DNA of 64,000 nt from contig JAPWDM010000005.1 in NCBI GenBank assembly GCA_035578155.1, positions 31,860,108 to 31,924,107 on the forward strand. The letters are read 5' to 3'. The position numbers were made by a program, and so were the translations under genes. How positions within the stretch are numbered: the stretch's first letter is position 1; every line of letters begins with the position of its first letter. This stretch comes from Brachynemurus nebulosus (taxonomy: Eukaryota > Arthropoda > Insecta > Neuroptera > Myrmeleontidae). Shown in pieces: positions 1 to 11,869 of the stretch. Below the pieces are notes generated by a model. It saw only the letters and a program-made list of their open reading frames with translations. It was not told the origin of the DNA and did no database searches.

Positions 1-715
1 ATCAAATCGATAAGAAATAAGCCCCAATTCTGATCTTCCTACTTATATGTATTTTACCATTAAAAAGTTTATTAAAAATAAATGATAATAAAAAGAAATA
101 AAAAAAATAAAATGGAAAATTTCTCGTTGCCTTTGGGTAAATAATTTTACGAAAAGAAAAGAATATGATCTGATATTTTATTATCAACATATCACTTAGC
201 TATAATATAAATACGGATATTATGGCCAAAGGATTAAAATTATCTTCGCCTTGAGACAGACAGGAGCAGTATTGACGTCGACGGACACAATACAAAATTT
301 TATATCCTCATTCATCTTCCATAAAAACATAATCATCTTGCTACTGGTGTATACGTAATCACCTAGTTAAGATAAAAATAAAAGAATAAGATAAGATATA
401 CGTACTTGTCTACAGGATATAGTTGTATCATCCACGCTCAAACCACTTGCTTGTTGGCACACGCCCATTTTCCCACTACGTACACAGTGGGGTGGTTATA
501 ACTTATAATAAAACAGTTGGTAGTGCAACTTTTAATGAAAAGTTGTGAATGTATTTAACCATAAAGAGTCAGCATTAAAGAAAATAGACATAATATGTAG
601 ACATCCTATTTAAATTATACATGTTGTTTCATTAATAATTGGAAATATTTTAACCGGAGAATCCTTGACTCAAAAAATATGAAGATTATCACTTAGATAA
701 AATGTGACCCTTTAC
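1..715. other. AT-rich spacer, no gene seen
   Basis: I see only short chance reading frames and A/T runs. No domain, RNA gene or clear repeat boundary was recognised before the inverted-repeat element that begins at 719. Confidence 0.6.
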
Positions 716-718
716 TAA

Positions 719-2628
719 CAAGGAATGTTAAGGAAGTATACCCCTCTGATTTTGTTCAATTTAAGACGTATTGTAGTACTTGACAAAGTAACAGACATAT
801 TTTAATAATACGTGCCCAATCCTATATTTAGGGGGTAAAACAACCCTTCAAAAATTTCCTGAAAAATCACATTTTGGTATTTTTCCCATACTAGCCCTTA
901 TGCAATTTTGATGAAAAGTGGTCAAAAGATTTAGACTGAGGTTACATTACTATAGAATTTTTTTCATTGGAGTCACTTAATTTTTATGGGGTGAAACACC
1001 CCTAAGAGTGGGTTTTTAAAAAAAATTTTAGGGAAATCATAGCCCAAATTCTTTAAAATTCTGTAAAATGGCTACAAGTCATTAGTTAATAAATAATACG
1101 TGTTTCCCACTGTAGTGACGCGACGTAACTGGGGGGGCTATGGGGGGTATATATAAGAACGAAATTTTAAAAAAATATATTTTGGGTTTTCCTCACGATA
1201 AAATTTATAAAATAACAAAAATAAGGTTAACTGGAAAACTCCTTGACTTGAAATAGATAGTTCTGAAACACTGAAATAGCATTATGAAAAAAATTTTGGA
1301 TTGTAGTTTGTAATTAAATGTGATGGATTATGAAATAGTGGAAGAATATACAAGTAAAAATATAAATTAAGTTTTATTTATTATTTTGAGTAGATGTTGA
1401 TTAGTGGTACAGTAAGCAGACGTTAAAGTGCTTCAGTATGCCTGTATTTTACAATGTATTTATAAAATATTATAGAAGTATTAAAAAATGTTAATTAGAA
1501 TTATGGATGATAATTTTCGCAGTAATGATATTCTTTAAAGAAGTGTTTTAAGCAGAGCAATTTCTTGCACCAAGAACATCTTATAATACAGTCGACTCTC
1601 GTTAATTCGAAACTCGAGGCAGTCTTAAAATACCTATTACGAATTTTATTATAGAGTGTTTGATAGTCGACTTTCGTTAATTCGTAATATTTTATATTTG
1701 TAGGGAACTCGTGATAACTTTGAATTATAGAGAGGTTCGAATTTTTCGCAGGTTTGCATTAATGAAAGTCGGCTGTAGACAATTCTTCACAACCTTCAAT
1801 TTCGCATTTGGGGGACAAATTTTCTTGGAGAGCAAATGCAACTGGATTCTCAAATTTCTCTGGTTTCTTACTTATGTATCCGCTTTTGTACCATAAATAA
1901 CGGAATAAGTTTTGATATCGAGGAGATGAAAATTGGTTATGAATCAGTGATTGCAGCTTTATTATGTTGTTACGGGAATGAAGATTGATATCGTAATTGA
2001 GTAGCATTATACTCGTACTATTCGAAAACCGCTTGATAAAATTCTTCCATATTCGGAATCCGTATACATCTAGTGGTTGTATCTTCCCTGTAGTCCCTTT
2101 AGTTGTTATCATTAATTACCTTATTTTTGCTATTTTATAAATTTTATAGTCAGAAAAACCCAAAATATTTAATTTTTTATTAAAAATTTCGTTCCCGTAT
2201 AGAGCCCCCCATAACCTCCCAGTTATGCCGCGCCACTATAGTGAGCAGCACGTATTATTTATTAACTAATAACTTGTAGCCTTTTTACAGAATTTCAAAG
2301 AATTTGGGCTGATTTCCCTAAAAAATTTTTAAAAACCCACTTTTAGGGGTGTTTCACCCCTTAAAAATTAAGTGACCCAAATGGAAAAAATTCTATAGTA
2401 ATGTAACCTCAGTCTAAATCTTCTGACCACTTTTCATCAAAATTGCATAAGGGCTAGTATGGGAAAAAACTAAAATATGATTTTTCAGGAAATTTTTGAA
2501 GGGTTGTTTTACCCCCTAAATATGGGATTGGGCACGTATTATTAAAATATGTTTGTTACTTTGTCAAGTACTACTATATATCTCAAAATGAACAAAATCG
2601 CAGGGGTACACTTCCGTAACATTCCTTG
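719..2628. mobile_element. Long-TIR DNA transposon with 3-bp TAA duplication
   Basis: Two arms of about 510 bp (roughly 719-1232 and 2117-2628) are inverted copies of each other, starting CAAGGAATGTTA at both outer edges. Both ends are flanked by TAA (716-718 and 2629-2631), the 3-bp duplication expected of PIF/Harbinger-like elements. The arms differ at scattered bases, so the copy is not very recent. The ~880-bp centre holds a transposase fragment on the minus strand and two direct copies of a GTCGACTYTCGTTAATTCG motif near 1590 and 1667. The fragment looks pogo/Tigger-like, which does not match the TSD, so a nested insertion is possible. Confidence 0.7.
1759..2112 (-). pseudogene. DDE transposase C-terminal fragment (pogo/Tigger-like)
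   Basis: A 117-residue open stretch contains GTTGKIQPLDVYGFRIWKNF, matching the KIQPLD-type block around the third acidic residue of DDE_1 (pogo/Tigger/CENP-B-related) transposases. It is followed by a conserved-looking HNQFSSPRYQNLFRYLWYKSGY segment typical of insect repeat-derived proteins of this group. The N-terminal DNA-binding domain and first catalytic residues are absent and the frame opens directly at the edge of the right TIR arm. I read it as a truncated transposase inside the long-TIR element; family assignment is from recall of the motif only. Confidence 0.55.
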
Positions 2629-2631
2629 TAA

Positions 2632-3275
2632 GCTACAAGGTGTTTTATTTAAAAATTTAAAAACAATTTTTGCCTAGTACTTTAAAACTATTTGACGTAT
2701 CCCTATCATACTTGGCAGGAAGTGTAGGAATCGTACACCATATTAAATTATGTTAAATCAATGTTTCTGGCTACTACCAGAGGTGTACAGTCAAGGCCAA
2801 TGAGGGGGGGGGGAGTAACCCTCCCTAAATGCTACGCGACTGGCGGTATTGTCATTTTAGCACAATTTTTCGATTCTAAAGAGATATCTAAACATAAACC
2901 AGTGCAATTATTTTGATCATCTATAACAAGTAATATGAACAAAATTGTGTATAGTATAATTGTAAAAAGACTGAGCAACTAAAGACCACTGAGCTCTAAC
3001 CGATAACCGAAACTTTATAAATTATGTAATACTGATTTGATTTTATCAATCCGCAACCAAAACTATCTATCGGATATTCGAAACTCTTGAATTGAATGTT
3101 TATACATTTTTTTTGTGACGCGACAGTCAGCTTATATTCGTCTTCGTCAACATGTAAAGTTTGAAATCAGTGAGTGAGATGTTCCTCCATGGTAAAAAGT
3201 AGTCTATGCCGTTCTCCGTTCTTTTAGCTATCACTATGCAAATTTTTAATTCAACCGCTTAGGCTGTTGAGACGA
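2632..3275. other. AT-rich spacer
   Basis: No coding or RNA feature seen. It includes a 10-G run near 2805 and ends at a perfect palindrome. Confidence 0.5.
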
Positions 3276-3340
3276 GCTAAAGTAAAATTGTTTATTTGTT
3301 AGCACGAGACGTGCTAACAAATAAACAATTTTACTTTAGC
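3276..3340. repeat. Perfect 31-bp-arm palindrome, 3-nt loop
   Basis: Arms 3276-3306 and 3310-3340 are exact reverse complements around the loop AGA; the outer ends are GCTAAAGTAAAATTG and its complement. The symmetry stops abruptly on both sides. It could be a relict of head-to-head duplication, a cruciform-forming site, or a small-RNA hairpin precursor. Confidence 0.9.
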
Positions 3341-5141
3341 ATTTATGAGCTACTCCACCACTAATGTAAATGAAATTTTGGCGCAATCAGTACGCCAATT
3401 TAATTAAAATTTAATTAAAATCAAGATTGCCCAACATAGGGCAAAAAGTCGTTCTGAGATAAATTGAATAACATAAATTGTATTATTTTAGTTTTAAGAT
3501 TGTATTATTTTTTCTGATGGTGACCGTATCGTGTAACTAGGTCTTGATTAATGCTTGAATACGTTTAAAAGTTATAATTGAGTGATCGTTAAATTACGCT
3601 CATAGTTTTCTTTAAAACTCTCGTAAATATATCTTCCGTTTGAAGTTATAAACTTTTGTAAAGCTTATTAAACTAAACAGTCCATACAATCTTTAAGAAA
3701 ATTTTCTTAATACGTAAAACTTTCTGTAATAAATTAGTTACGAAAGCTCGGTAAATTTTAATTAAAAATAGTTTCAAACAGGTGAAGAAAGTTTTTGAAA
3801 AATTTATTTATTTATTTCGTTACAAACCCAAGTAGGAACTAAAAATTAAAATTATTTTAAAATTTAAATCAGGGGTTCTCAAATTTCGCATCACTAAATT
3901 ATAAGTACCAAAACATGCTGATGGATCAAAAATAGAAGAAAATTATAAAGAAGGTCGCAAAGGAAAAATTGATACTGATTCTATGTCCTAATCATTCTTA
4001 CTTAATTGATCAATAATTATTGCTGTATATTACAAAATACATAAAAGAAAAAATAACTATAAATTGTTTAATCATTGAGCTTTGGCTCTAAGTGAATTGA
4101 GAATGTATTTTCAACACCATTTGTAAATTTGCAAATTTGCATTTGCAATTTATAAAAATCAATTAAGATGTTATTAAGATAAGAGTTTTTTATTTCAATA
4201 TTTTTCTATGATTCAGTTAGTCGGTACAAATTTCATATCTTCGGTAACATTTTGAGGATCATATAAAAACGGATCTGAAAATGAATCCTTACTCATGATT
4301 TTTCTTTCTAAATTTAAGACGAGCGGCCACGATTTTGGGAGGCTACATTTGAACTATGGACAACACTTTGGGAATCGCTGATTTAATTGAAACTGAACTG
4401 TTTAACTGATAATAATTTACATACACGATTAAAGTGAATAAACTATTAAAACAAAAATAACATCGAAATAGATTATATTTACAACTTTCGAGGGGAAAAA
4501 GAACATTTATAAATAATTCTCATGTCGTTATATTCTTGTCAAACCAACGTAGTTCTTCAAGTTGTCACCACACGAAAAGTTTTTTATAATTCGCAAACAT
4601 TGAAACTTTGTAATAGGTACTTCACAGTATTTTCTTTACTTGAGATGTGTCCTGTATATATAGAAAACAACAAACAAGTGTTTTAAACTTCGCTTATTCT
4701 GATGATAACCCAAGTACATATAATAAATATATAGTGATATTATTGGAAGTTTTGTCTAAAAAAACTTTTAACGTGATACACTAAAATATTAAAAACAACT
4801 TAAAAAAAGAAAAGAAAATTATTTATAGGTCATGTGTTTAGGATTCCGTGCCCTAAAAGGAAAAAACAAGCCCTTACAAAATTACTCTCATATATCCCTC
4901 TGTTCGTACCAAATAAGATATTCTCGAAAACTATGTACCTAATGTAAGAAATTCAAATGTATAATGTTGTGTATCGATGAAGTGCACATATATCACCAGT
5001 CAGTGATTAGCAGAAATTTTTTGGATTAAAATGAGGAACGGGAGCAGTAGGGTCCAAAAAAAGTTTAATTTAATATATCGTGTGAGGTATTATCAATGGA
5101 AAGAGCCTACTTTCAAGGATTCTGAAAATATTTTCTTATAA
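3341..5141. other. AT-rich spacer with degraded repeats
   Basis: No gene recognised. Near 4848 lies TAGGATTCCGTGCCC, similar to the AGGGTTCCGTA repeat common in several insect genomes; a related start is seen near 60830. Confidence 0.45.
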
Positions 5142-5143
5142 TA

Positions 5144-5540
5144 TTAGGTTGTCCCAAGCAAACACATCCAATTTTTACATGTTGTATCTTGTTAGTTTTT
5201 AGACTTGTTGTAACATGACTAATGTCATTAGAAACGCCACACTGTAGGTTTATTCTCAGTGATAGTCAGTTCGCTCTTTTGTAAAATGTCATCAATTAAA
5301 GAACAAATAATTCATTCAGTAAGTGATTATGAGCAACGAGTTTTACTCAAGTTTGCTTGTTTGTGGGACTGATCTGTCGGTTTCACTCATTCTACTATTG
5401 CAAAAGCACTTGACAAAAGAGGCACCATATCTCTCCGCTGGACTTCAATATTGTTTTGCCAGATTGAAGAGGAAGCTAAGATTCAATAAAGATTAACAAT
5501 GGAAAAAATAAAATGGATGTGTTTGCGCGGAACGACCTAA
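5144..5540. mobile_element. Mariner-like MITE with TA duplication
   Basis: Ends are imperfect inverted repeats of about 30 bp: TTAGGTTGTCCCAAGCAAAC at the left and the complement of TTAGGTCGTTCCGCGCAAAC at the right, followed on both sides by ACATCCA. TA dinucleotides flank both ends (5142-5143, 5541-5542). At 397 bp it is too short to encode an intact transposase; a possible decayed start of an ORF lies near 5287. A non-autonomous mariner derivative fits best. Confidence 0.75.
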
Positions 5541-5542
5541 TA

Positions 5543-8377
5543 TTTGGACCAATGGTGTTAATGATATAGTTCAAACTTTGCTAGAGATGACGGTCCCCAC
5601 CCCTGATTTCCTAATTTGAACACTTTGATGGTCATTGGTGTCATAAGACGTCAAGTGAAACATTACTAACTTACACACCACGTCTTACGACGTCAACAAT
5701 TCCATATAAAGTGTATCAGCTGTCAAAATAGTGTACCAATTGAGCATTTTATCATTTTAGGTTACGATTGTCGTGGTGTTAATAGGGTTAGCAGTTATAA
5801 GTTTTTTCGACAGCGTAATAGTTGCTCCAAAAAAATTTAAGTAACAACGGAAAACGCAGAAATAGACAATGTTTCAATACAATGTAGGACAATTTATGCA
5901 TTTTTTAATAACTACACGTAAGAAATAAAATTTTAAGAGATATACATAAATAAAAAAAGTTTAGTTTGGCCCATTGAGTGTTCACTGTACGAAACCCTAA
6001 CTGCGCGAGCCCGACTTGCTCGATTTTTTTCTCATTTTACCCGAAGATTTTTAGTACTATTTAACACGTGTTAGTAGAATTAAGACGTTCACGGCTACTT
6101 TACTATATGACCAATCACGCGATATCCCGTGACAAATATAAGAAGCTACTTATTTAACAGAAAATATTTGGCCATCTCACAAAGTCTATATTTTTAGGTT
6201 GGCCATGAAAGTGTTAATAAAATATCATCACAATTACTTTTATTTGCTATTTCATGTCATTTATTGCACAGCTATACTAAAAACAAATTAACCGGAAACT
6301 GAAATACTACTGAAAGAAAATCCTCTTTTGTAATTATTTTACATGAAACACATTGTACGAGTATATACTTACGATCCAATTGCTATAAACACAAAACATA
6401 ATAAAAATACAAAATTTAAAACAAGTTATACCTACTTATAGCAATTTATTTTTTATTCTTTTTGTAGCAATTAACAAAATTGCCTTCCAGTGACTTTTTT
6501 TTAGTGCTCCCTACCAAAACTGGCAAAACAGAACAATTATGTAATCACTTCGGTGTCTATTTGATGTGAAAATTTGAAATTTTGCAGAAAGGTAGAGTGT
6601 GATGGCCCAAATTTAGATATAAAGTTGAATTTTGTTTTTGGAGATTAATTTTAGGCGATAATCTGAAAAGTGGAACAAATTGTTTCCCAAAAGCATCGAG
6701 AGTATGGTAACAAAGGGAAACTAATTAAAGCACAAATTCGATACCAATAATTTCAGTAATAAAAATGTATTTTTAGTTCACTTTTTTTTGGAAAATGCTC
6801 TTAAAAATTCGGTAATAAAAATATCATGAAAACATATGTGCATTTTCATAATATGCTATTACACCAAATCCATAAAAACAACTGACTCTACGGGGCACTG
6901 TTTGTGGAAGTACAACTCGTATTTGATGACTTGTTTAATATTGAAAAACGAAATAGAATTTTAGAGTACTATAATGTATGTCTGAAGTTATTTAAAATAA
7001 ATGAAAATCTTGTATTGAATTCGTTTTTGTTACAAAAAGTTTTAATAAAATTTTTCTAAATTAAAAGTTAATGAACTTTTCGTTGATGGAAAAATACAAA
7101 CAAATATTTGCCTTTGTAAAATTCCATTTAATATTTTGTTGATTTCATTTATTTATTTACAAGTGAAACTCCCACACCTCCCACGATTAAACATGAAAGT
7201 AAATTTTGAATATATTAAATTTATAGAACTTCGGTAATATAACAATATGAAATATATTGTTTTGTAATCCTAAAAAATGAGGAAAATTTAATCAAACAGA
7301 AATAGTGCTCATCTTATCAAGATGATAATTTTTTGCCATTTAATCTTAGAATTTTTTTTTCGATGTGTTTTGAAGATTCCCCCATTATGTGAGGGTTAAA
7401 ACAATATTTTAAGAAAAAATGTTTTCACAAATTATACGTTGGAATTATAGAGTAGGAACTTAACCCTAATTTTTAACAAAAAGCGACCACGAGCGTTTTA
7501 GTCACGAATTTTTCTTTTAATCGATCCAAAATTTAAAAAGCAATAAAAAATTCCAGTACTATTTTTTTATCAAACGCCGGCGTCATTGTGAAGAGTTGAA
7601 ATTAATGAAAGTAATATGTAAGATACATGTATAAATTTTATATTAACAGTATTCTATAAGCACAATTGATATATGAAAAAAACATTTTTTTTTAGAGAGA
7701 GAAAACTATTGAAAATATATTTTAGAATGAATACGTAGACAAGAATGCTTGTCAAATAATTATTTATCTTAATCAATTTTTAACATTAAAGCCGTATAAT
7801 TTAATCAAAAAATTGTATTTGAACTTTATATTTTATTTTAAATTTTGCATCGATTAAAAAAAAAAAAAAAAAAACAGCACTAGAACGCTCGTGGTCACTT
7901 TTTCAATTTCTAAGCATCTTTTTAAAGGTAAGTTCTTCCCCTGTTAGCACTTTAAGTAAAATTCATCTGTTACTTTCGATATACAAGCTGTAGGTATACT
8001 ATGACTAACTGAATATAAACTATATAAGAAAGGAAAGTATGATAATCAGATCACTTTAAAGTTACACCCAACAAACCAAAAATGTTGATGGAAATGTTCC
8101 GGATCTGAACTTTTTACCTGAAAATTTTGTACGTATGTACGCAGGCTGGTGCCCTAATTAAGGAATGCCTTCAAAATTATTGAAACTAGGCTCAAAAGAA
8201 TTCTACTATATGGGTAGGGTCATTAAAATAAGCAAAATTTTGACACATTTGTGTTTCTCATCTCACACAGTGTTTGGAGTTACATTTTTAACTTTTTGGA
8301 AAATTCGGAAAAAATTTTTCGATTTTCTCCGTTCCTGGTTTATAAAAATCGATGAAACTTACACTTGCAATTAGATG
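5543..8377. other. AT-rich spacer with dispersed repeat copies
   Basis: No gene seen. Two segments recur elsewhere in the window: about 6492-6665 resembles 33703-33860 (shared CTACCAAAACTGGCAAAA-type start), and 7062-7160 resembles 11001-11104. These look like fragments of old interspersed repeats. Confidence 0.5.
7062..7160 (+). repeat. Dispersed repeat, copy 1
   Basis: Begins AAAAGTTAATGAACTTTTC and runs to TTTCATTTATTTATTT; a close direct copy lies at 11001-11104. Confidence 0.75.
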
Positions 8378-8385
8378 GAAAGTAT

Positions 8386-8807
8386 TAGGGATGTTATGGA
8401 TATCCGTAACCGTAACCGAAACTACCGGATATCCGAAATAATTCATTATCCGTAACCGAAACCGTATCCGAAAATAATTGCTTCGGATTTGTTTCGGATA
8501 AAGACAGACCACTGTTGCTGGAAAATTGAGTTTAAATCGAATAAAATAAATTAAAGTATTATCAGCATATATGTTTCTTTTGATAGATTTTCGTTGACTC
8601 GTGTTTGACGTTCACATTTTTTGGTACAATTTTCCCTTTTTTTCTAAAAAAATTGTTCATTAAAGGCAATTATCCGTAACCGTAACCGTATCCGAACCAT
8701 TATCCGATATTATTATATATCCGTAATCGAAACCGAAACCGAAAAAAATATTTTTAAATATCCGTGTCCGTATTCGTATCCGAAATTTCATATCCGTAAC
8801 ATCCCTA
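8386..8807. mobile_element. hAT-type MITE with 8-bp duplication
   Basis: The 11-bp ends TAGGGATGTTA and TAACATCCCTA are exact inverted repeats and are flanked by a perfect 8-bp target duplication GAAAGTAT (8378-8385 and 8808-8815), the hallmark of hAT superfamily insertion. The interior is filled with short ATCCGTAACCG/GAAACCG reiterations at both ends, and there is no transposase. The perfect TSD suggests a fairly recent insertion. Confidence 0.9.
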
Positions 8808-8815
8808 GAAAGTAT

Positions 8816-9980
8816 AACGAAAGGTCTTTCCATAAGTCAAGGGACTTGAGTTTTTTGTATTGTTTTCTTCAAGCCTCTTATTCTCCTTATCAGAGCTGAA
8901 AACTTTTTTAAATATTACAGATGGTAGATCTCCTAGTATGATTATGAACAATAAATTAAGCTCGAAACAATTGTTACCTTTAAAAAAACTAAAATAAATA
9001 AATAAATAAAGTAGCTGTAGCATACTTTGAATCAGCAGTCGATTTTCTTCAAAATGGCGTCACAGTGAGTGGGAATAACTTGAAATATGGACTTTCCTCC
9101 CGAAGGGGTTGGGGAAAAAATTTTTCAAAATTATCTAAAGTTGTAGAAATTTCAGTTTGCAGCAAAATTATTTCCGACAGCCTTCCTTAAAAACACATGT
9201 GCTCATAACATCACAATTTTTTGTTACTATTCATAAATACTTAAATACCAATTCCATGTCAGTTACAAACCCAATTACACGTTTCAGAAGATAAAAACAG
9301 GACAGGAAAGTCCTACAACTAGGTTGTCAGTCTTTTTTTTTTTATTATAAAGACAATTTTTCTGAATATGATTAATATTTTAAATATTTTGATGTTGGAA
9401 AAAAAAACAAACAGTTTTTCCGACAAATTAAAACAAATTAAGTTGTTTTATAATAGCACTGTGTACACGTCGACATAATCTATCCTAAGGGTAATATAAA
9501 AACTGTTGATTCACTGTCCCTTTTTTTTTTAAGAAAGTAGGTATATAAAATTTAAATAAAAAATTTTTCCATCTCATATCACAAGAGGGACATTTATATT
9601 AGAATGTGACAAACAATTTTTTTTTAGCTACCATGCGTAGAATATTAAAAGTTTTAATAAACAGAGCCTTTGCTAAGACTCGATTGGGCAACTCAAACGG
9701 TTGCTTTGCTATTGAAAATAGAAACAAAAATTATGATATCGGAGAAAATATTTCTTGTTTTATATTTAAATTTTTTTATTTTTTTTAACCTTATAAATTA
9801 ATAATTTAACCATAACAATTCTGTACAACACACAACAGAAGGCAATGTTGTTTTCGGTTTGAAAATTATAATAAATTTATTACATGTAAATAAAAAAGAA
9901 ATTTGTTTTGCCTGGCATATAAGGTTAAAGTGCTACTTTCATTTTTCTCCCGGGCGTTCTCGCACCACCGTTAAAACAGG
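8816..9980. other. AT-rich spacer
   Basis: Only short frames of low-complexity composition; nothing recognised. Confidence 0.5.
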
Positions 9981-10241
9981 ATGTTGGTTCGCTTGCATTG
10001 CATAATCTTCGTTGATAAAAGAAAATATATTCAAGCCAAAAATGAAATAAATCATACTTTAGATCATAAATTATATGTTACATTACCACGCCTTGCGCAC
10101 CCCTGTCCTCCCCACGTAAAAAAGGGAATATATTATTTTTTAGAAAATATTCATAATGCTTGTGTTTGTTGTAATGAAAGCTTTTTTTTTAGTAAAGAAA
10201 AGGCTTTAAAGTGTAGAAAGAGAAAAATTTTATTAATTTGA
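9981..10241 (+). other. Unrecognised 86-codon open frame
   Basis: The frame has six cysteines, four of them in its C-terminal half (CVCC and later), but no promoter, Kozak-like start or domain that I recognise. It lies just upstream of a Tc1 transposase remnant and may be transposon debris. Coding status is doubtful. Confidence 0.15.
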
Positions 10242-10492
10242 AAAAGACATGTTTGGTGCTTCGAAGTTGTTGAAATAAGGAAGTGAAAAACAAAACAATG
10301 TACACACACCGGCATAATTAACGTAACATAAAAAAAATTTGAACCTATTTATTAAACAAAGTTGGCGTTTTGTTTTTTTTCATTTTTACTTAAAATAATA
10401 TTGAAGTAACGAATCAATTGACTTTCGATAGAATTGTTTTTAATTATTATTGATGCAATTCTTTCTAAGAGGTCTGCCACTTTCGAATTGAA

Positions 10493-10650
10493 ATGCCGTT
10501 TCTTCTCAATGTGGTCGAGCTTCAAATTGCCGTAATTGAAGAATGGCAAAGACTGTCCCAGGAAACTATACATAACATCACGCTGAGTATAGAAAAACGA
10601 ATGGAAGCTTTGATAAGAGCACGGGAGGAACCAGGCGGGATTAAAACGCT
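10493..10650 (+). pseudogene. Tc1-like transposase C-terminal remnant
   Basis: The frame reads LQIAVIEEWQRLSQETIHN and then SIEKRMEALIRAREEPGG, which matches the extreme C-terminus of Tc1-family transposases (helix with EEW..L.QE.I.NL..S...R..A.I.A.GG). The catalytic DDE core upstream is not readable in one frame, so this is the tail of a decayed element. Sequences to either side are AT-rich and I could not fix the element's ends. Confidence 0.65.
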
Positions 10651-11000
10651 GTGTTTCATTTTCTATTTGTTAAATAATCTTTAACTTAAATTATTTTTAG
10701 ACGACATAAGATTCCAAAAATTTGCCATTTTATATGGTTACTTGTTTTGCTACCGAAAATAAAGGTATATCGACTTGTGAACATGTAATTTTAAGTGAAT
10801 AATTAAATAAGATTAATATTTTCTTGAAATTAAATTGTTTTTTTGATTTTTACAGATATTTTGTATATTCCGCTAATTCTGCCGGTGTGTGTATGTATGT
10901 TTATTATTATTAAAGAAAAATTCATTAAATATAAGATTTCTCGGTGCTGACATGATACTACAACTTTAGAGTGCCGAGTTGAATCTATTCTAATAAGTTT

Positions 11001-11104
11001 AAAAGTTAATGAACTTTTCATTGATGAAAAAATACAAACAAATATTTATTTTGCCTTTGTGAAATTCCATTTAAGATTTTGTTAATTTCATTTATTTATT
11101 TCAT
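11001..11104 (+). repeat. Dispersed repeat, copy 2
   Basis: Direct copy of the segment at 7062-7160 with a few substitutions and a small insertion (TTATT). Confidence 0.75.
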
Positions 11105-11865
11105 TATTTTAAGTAATACAAAATATGACATCAAAGATGTTGTGGACAAAGTAATTAATTTGAGCAATATAAAATAATCACAGAGTAATGATCAATTAAT
11201 CGCTAGCGTTTACGAATTTTATTATAGCCTAAGCATTACAATTTTCACTCCCGACCATTATTGATTTTATTATACTCTCACATTACAGATTCCATTACAG
11301 TCTCACGTAGAGTTACTCTCGCTATGAAAGTTTGTACGTCAAAAATTACTTGAAGTCCCTTCTAATTAAAAATCTAATATCTTTATTAAATTCAAGTAAA
11401 CGATCAATGTGGTTTACAATATGATATTTGATACTTTTTGGGTAACTTAAAAAATACACTATTTTACAATTTGATTTAAAAAAAAAACGTATGATATTCT
11501 GTTTCTTAATTATCCAAATTCGATTATTTTCACAGGTGGTTCTCCGTGTTTTATTCATTGAATCTTGATTTTTTTTTTTTGTAAAAAACTTCGTACTAAC
11601 ATTGTTTTAAATCAAGATACCTATAGCTTTAGCTCTCTGTGTTTTTCCTTTATTAGATCCCATAAAAAACGACCATTAAAATTTTAATTTCCAATAAAAT
11701 TGTCGTGCGAAATCGTTAAGTAATAATAATAATTTTATTAGTTTAATGTAAATTAAATGTCGATTAAGAAATTGTTATCATTAGCAATAAAATTTTATTA
11801 TGTATTTTATTATGCGTTGATAAAGATTAGGTTACCTTACAGCTTACGCCTGTCAGGATAACTGT
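11105..11865. other. AT-rich spacer
   Basis: No coding or structural feature recognised. Confidence 0.5.
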
Positions 11866-11869
11866 TTAA

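Noticed and set aside
5287..5520. Mariner transposase inside the 5144-5540 element
   Set aside because: Stops in all frames and no recognisable transposase motif.
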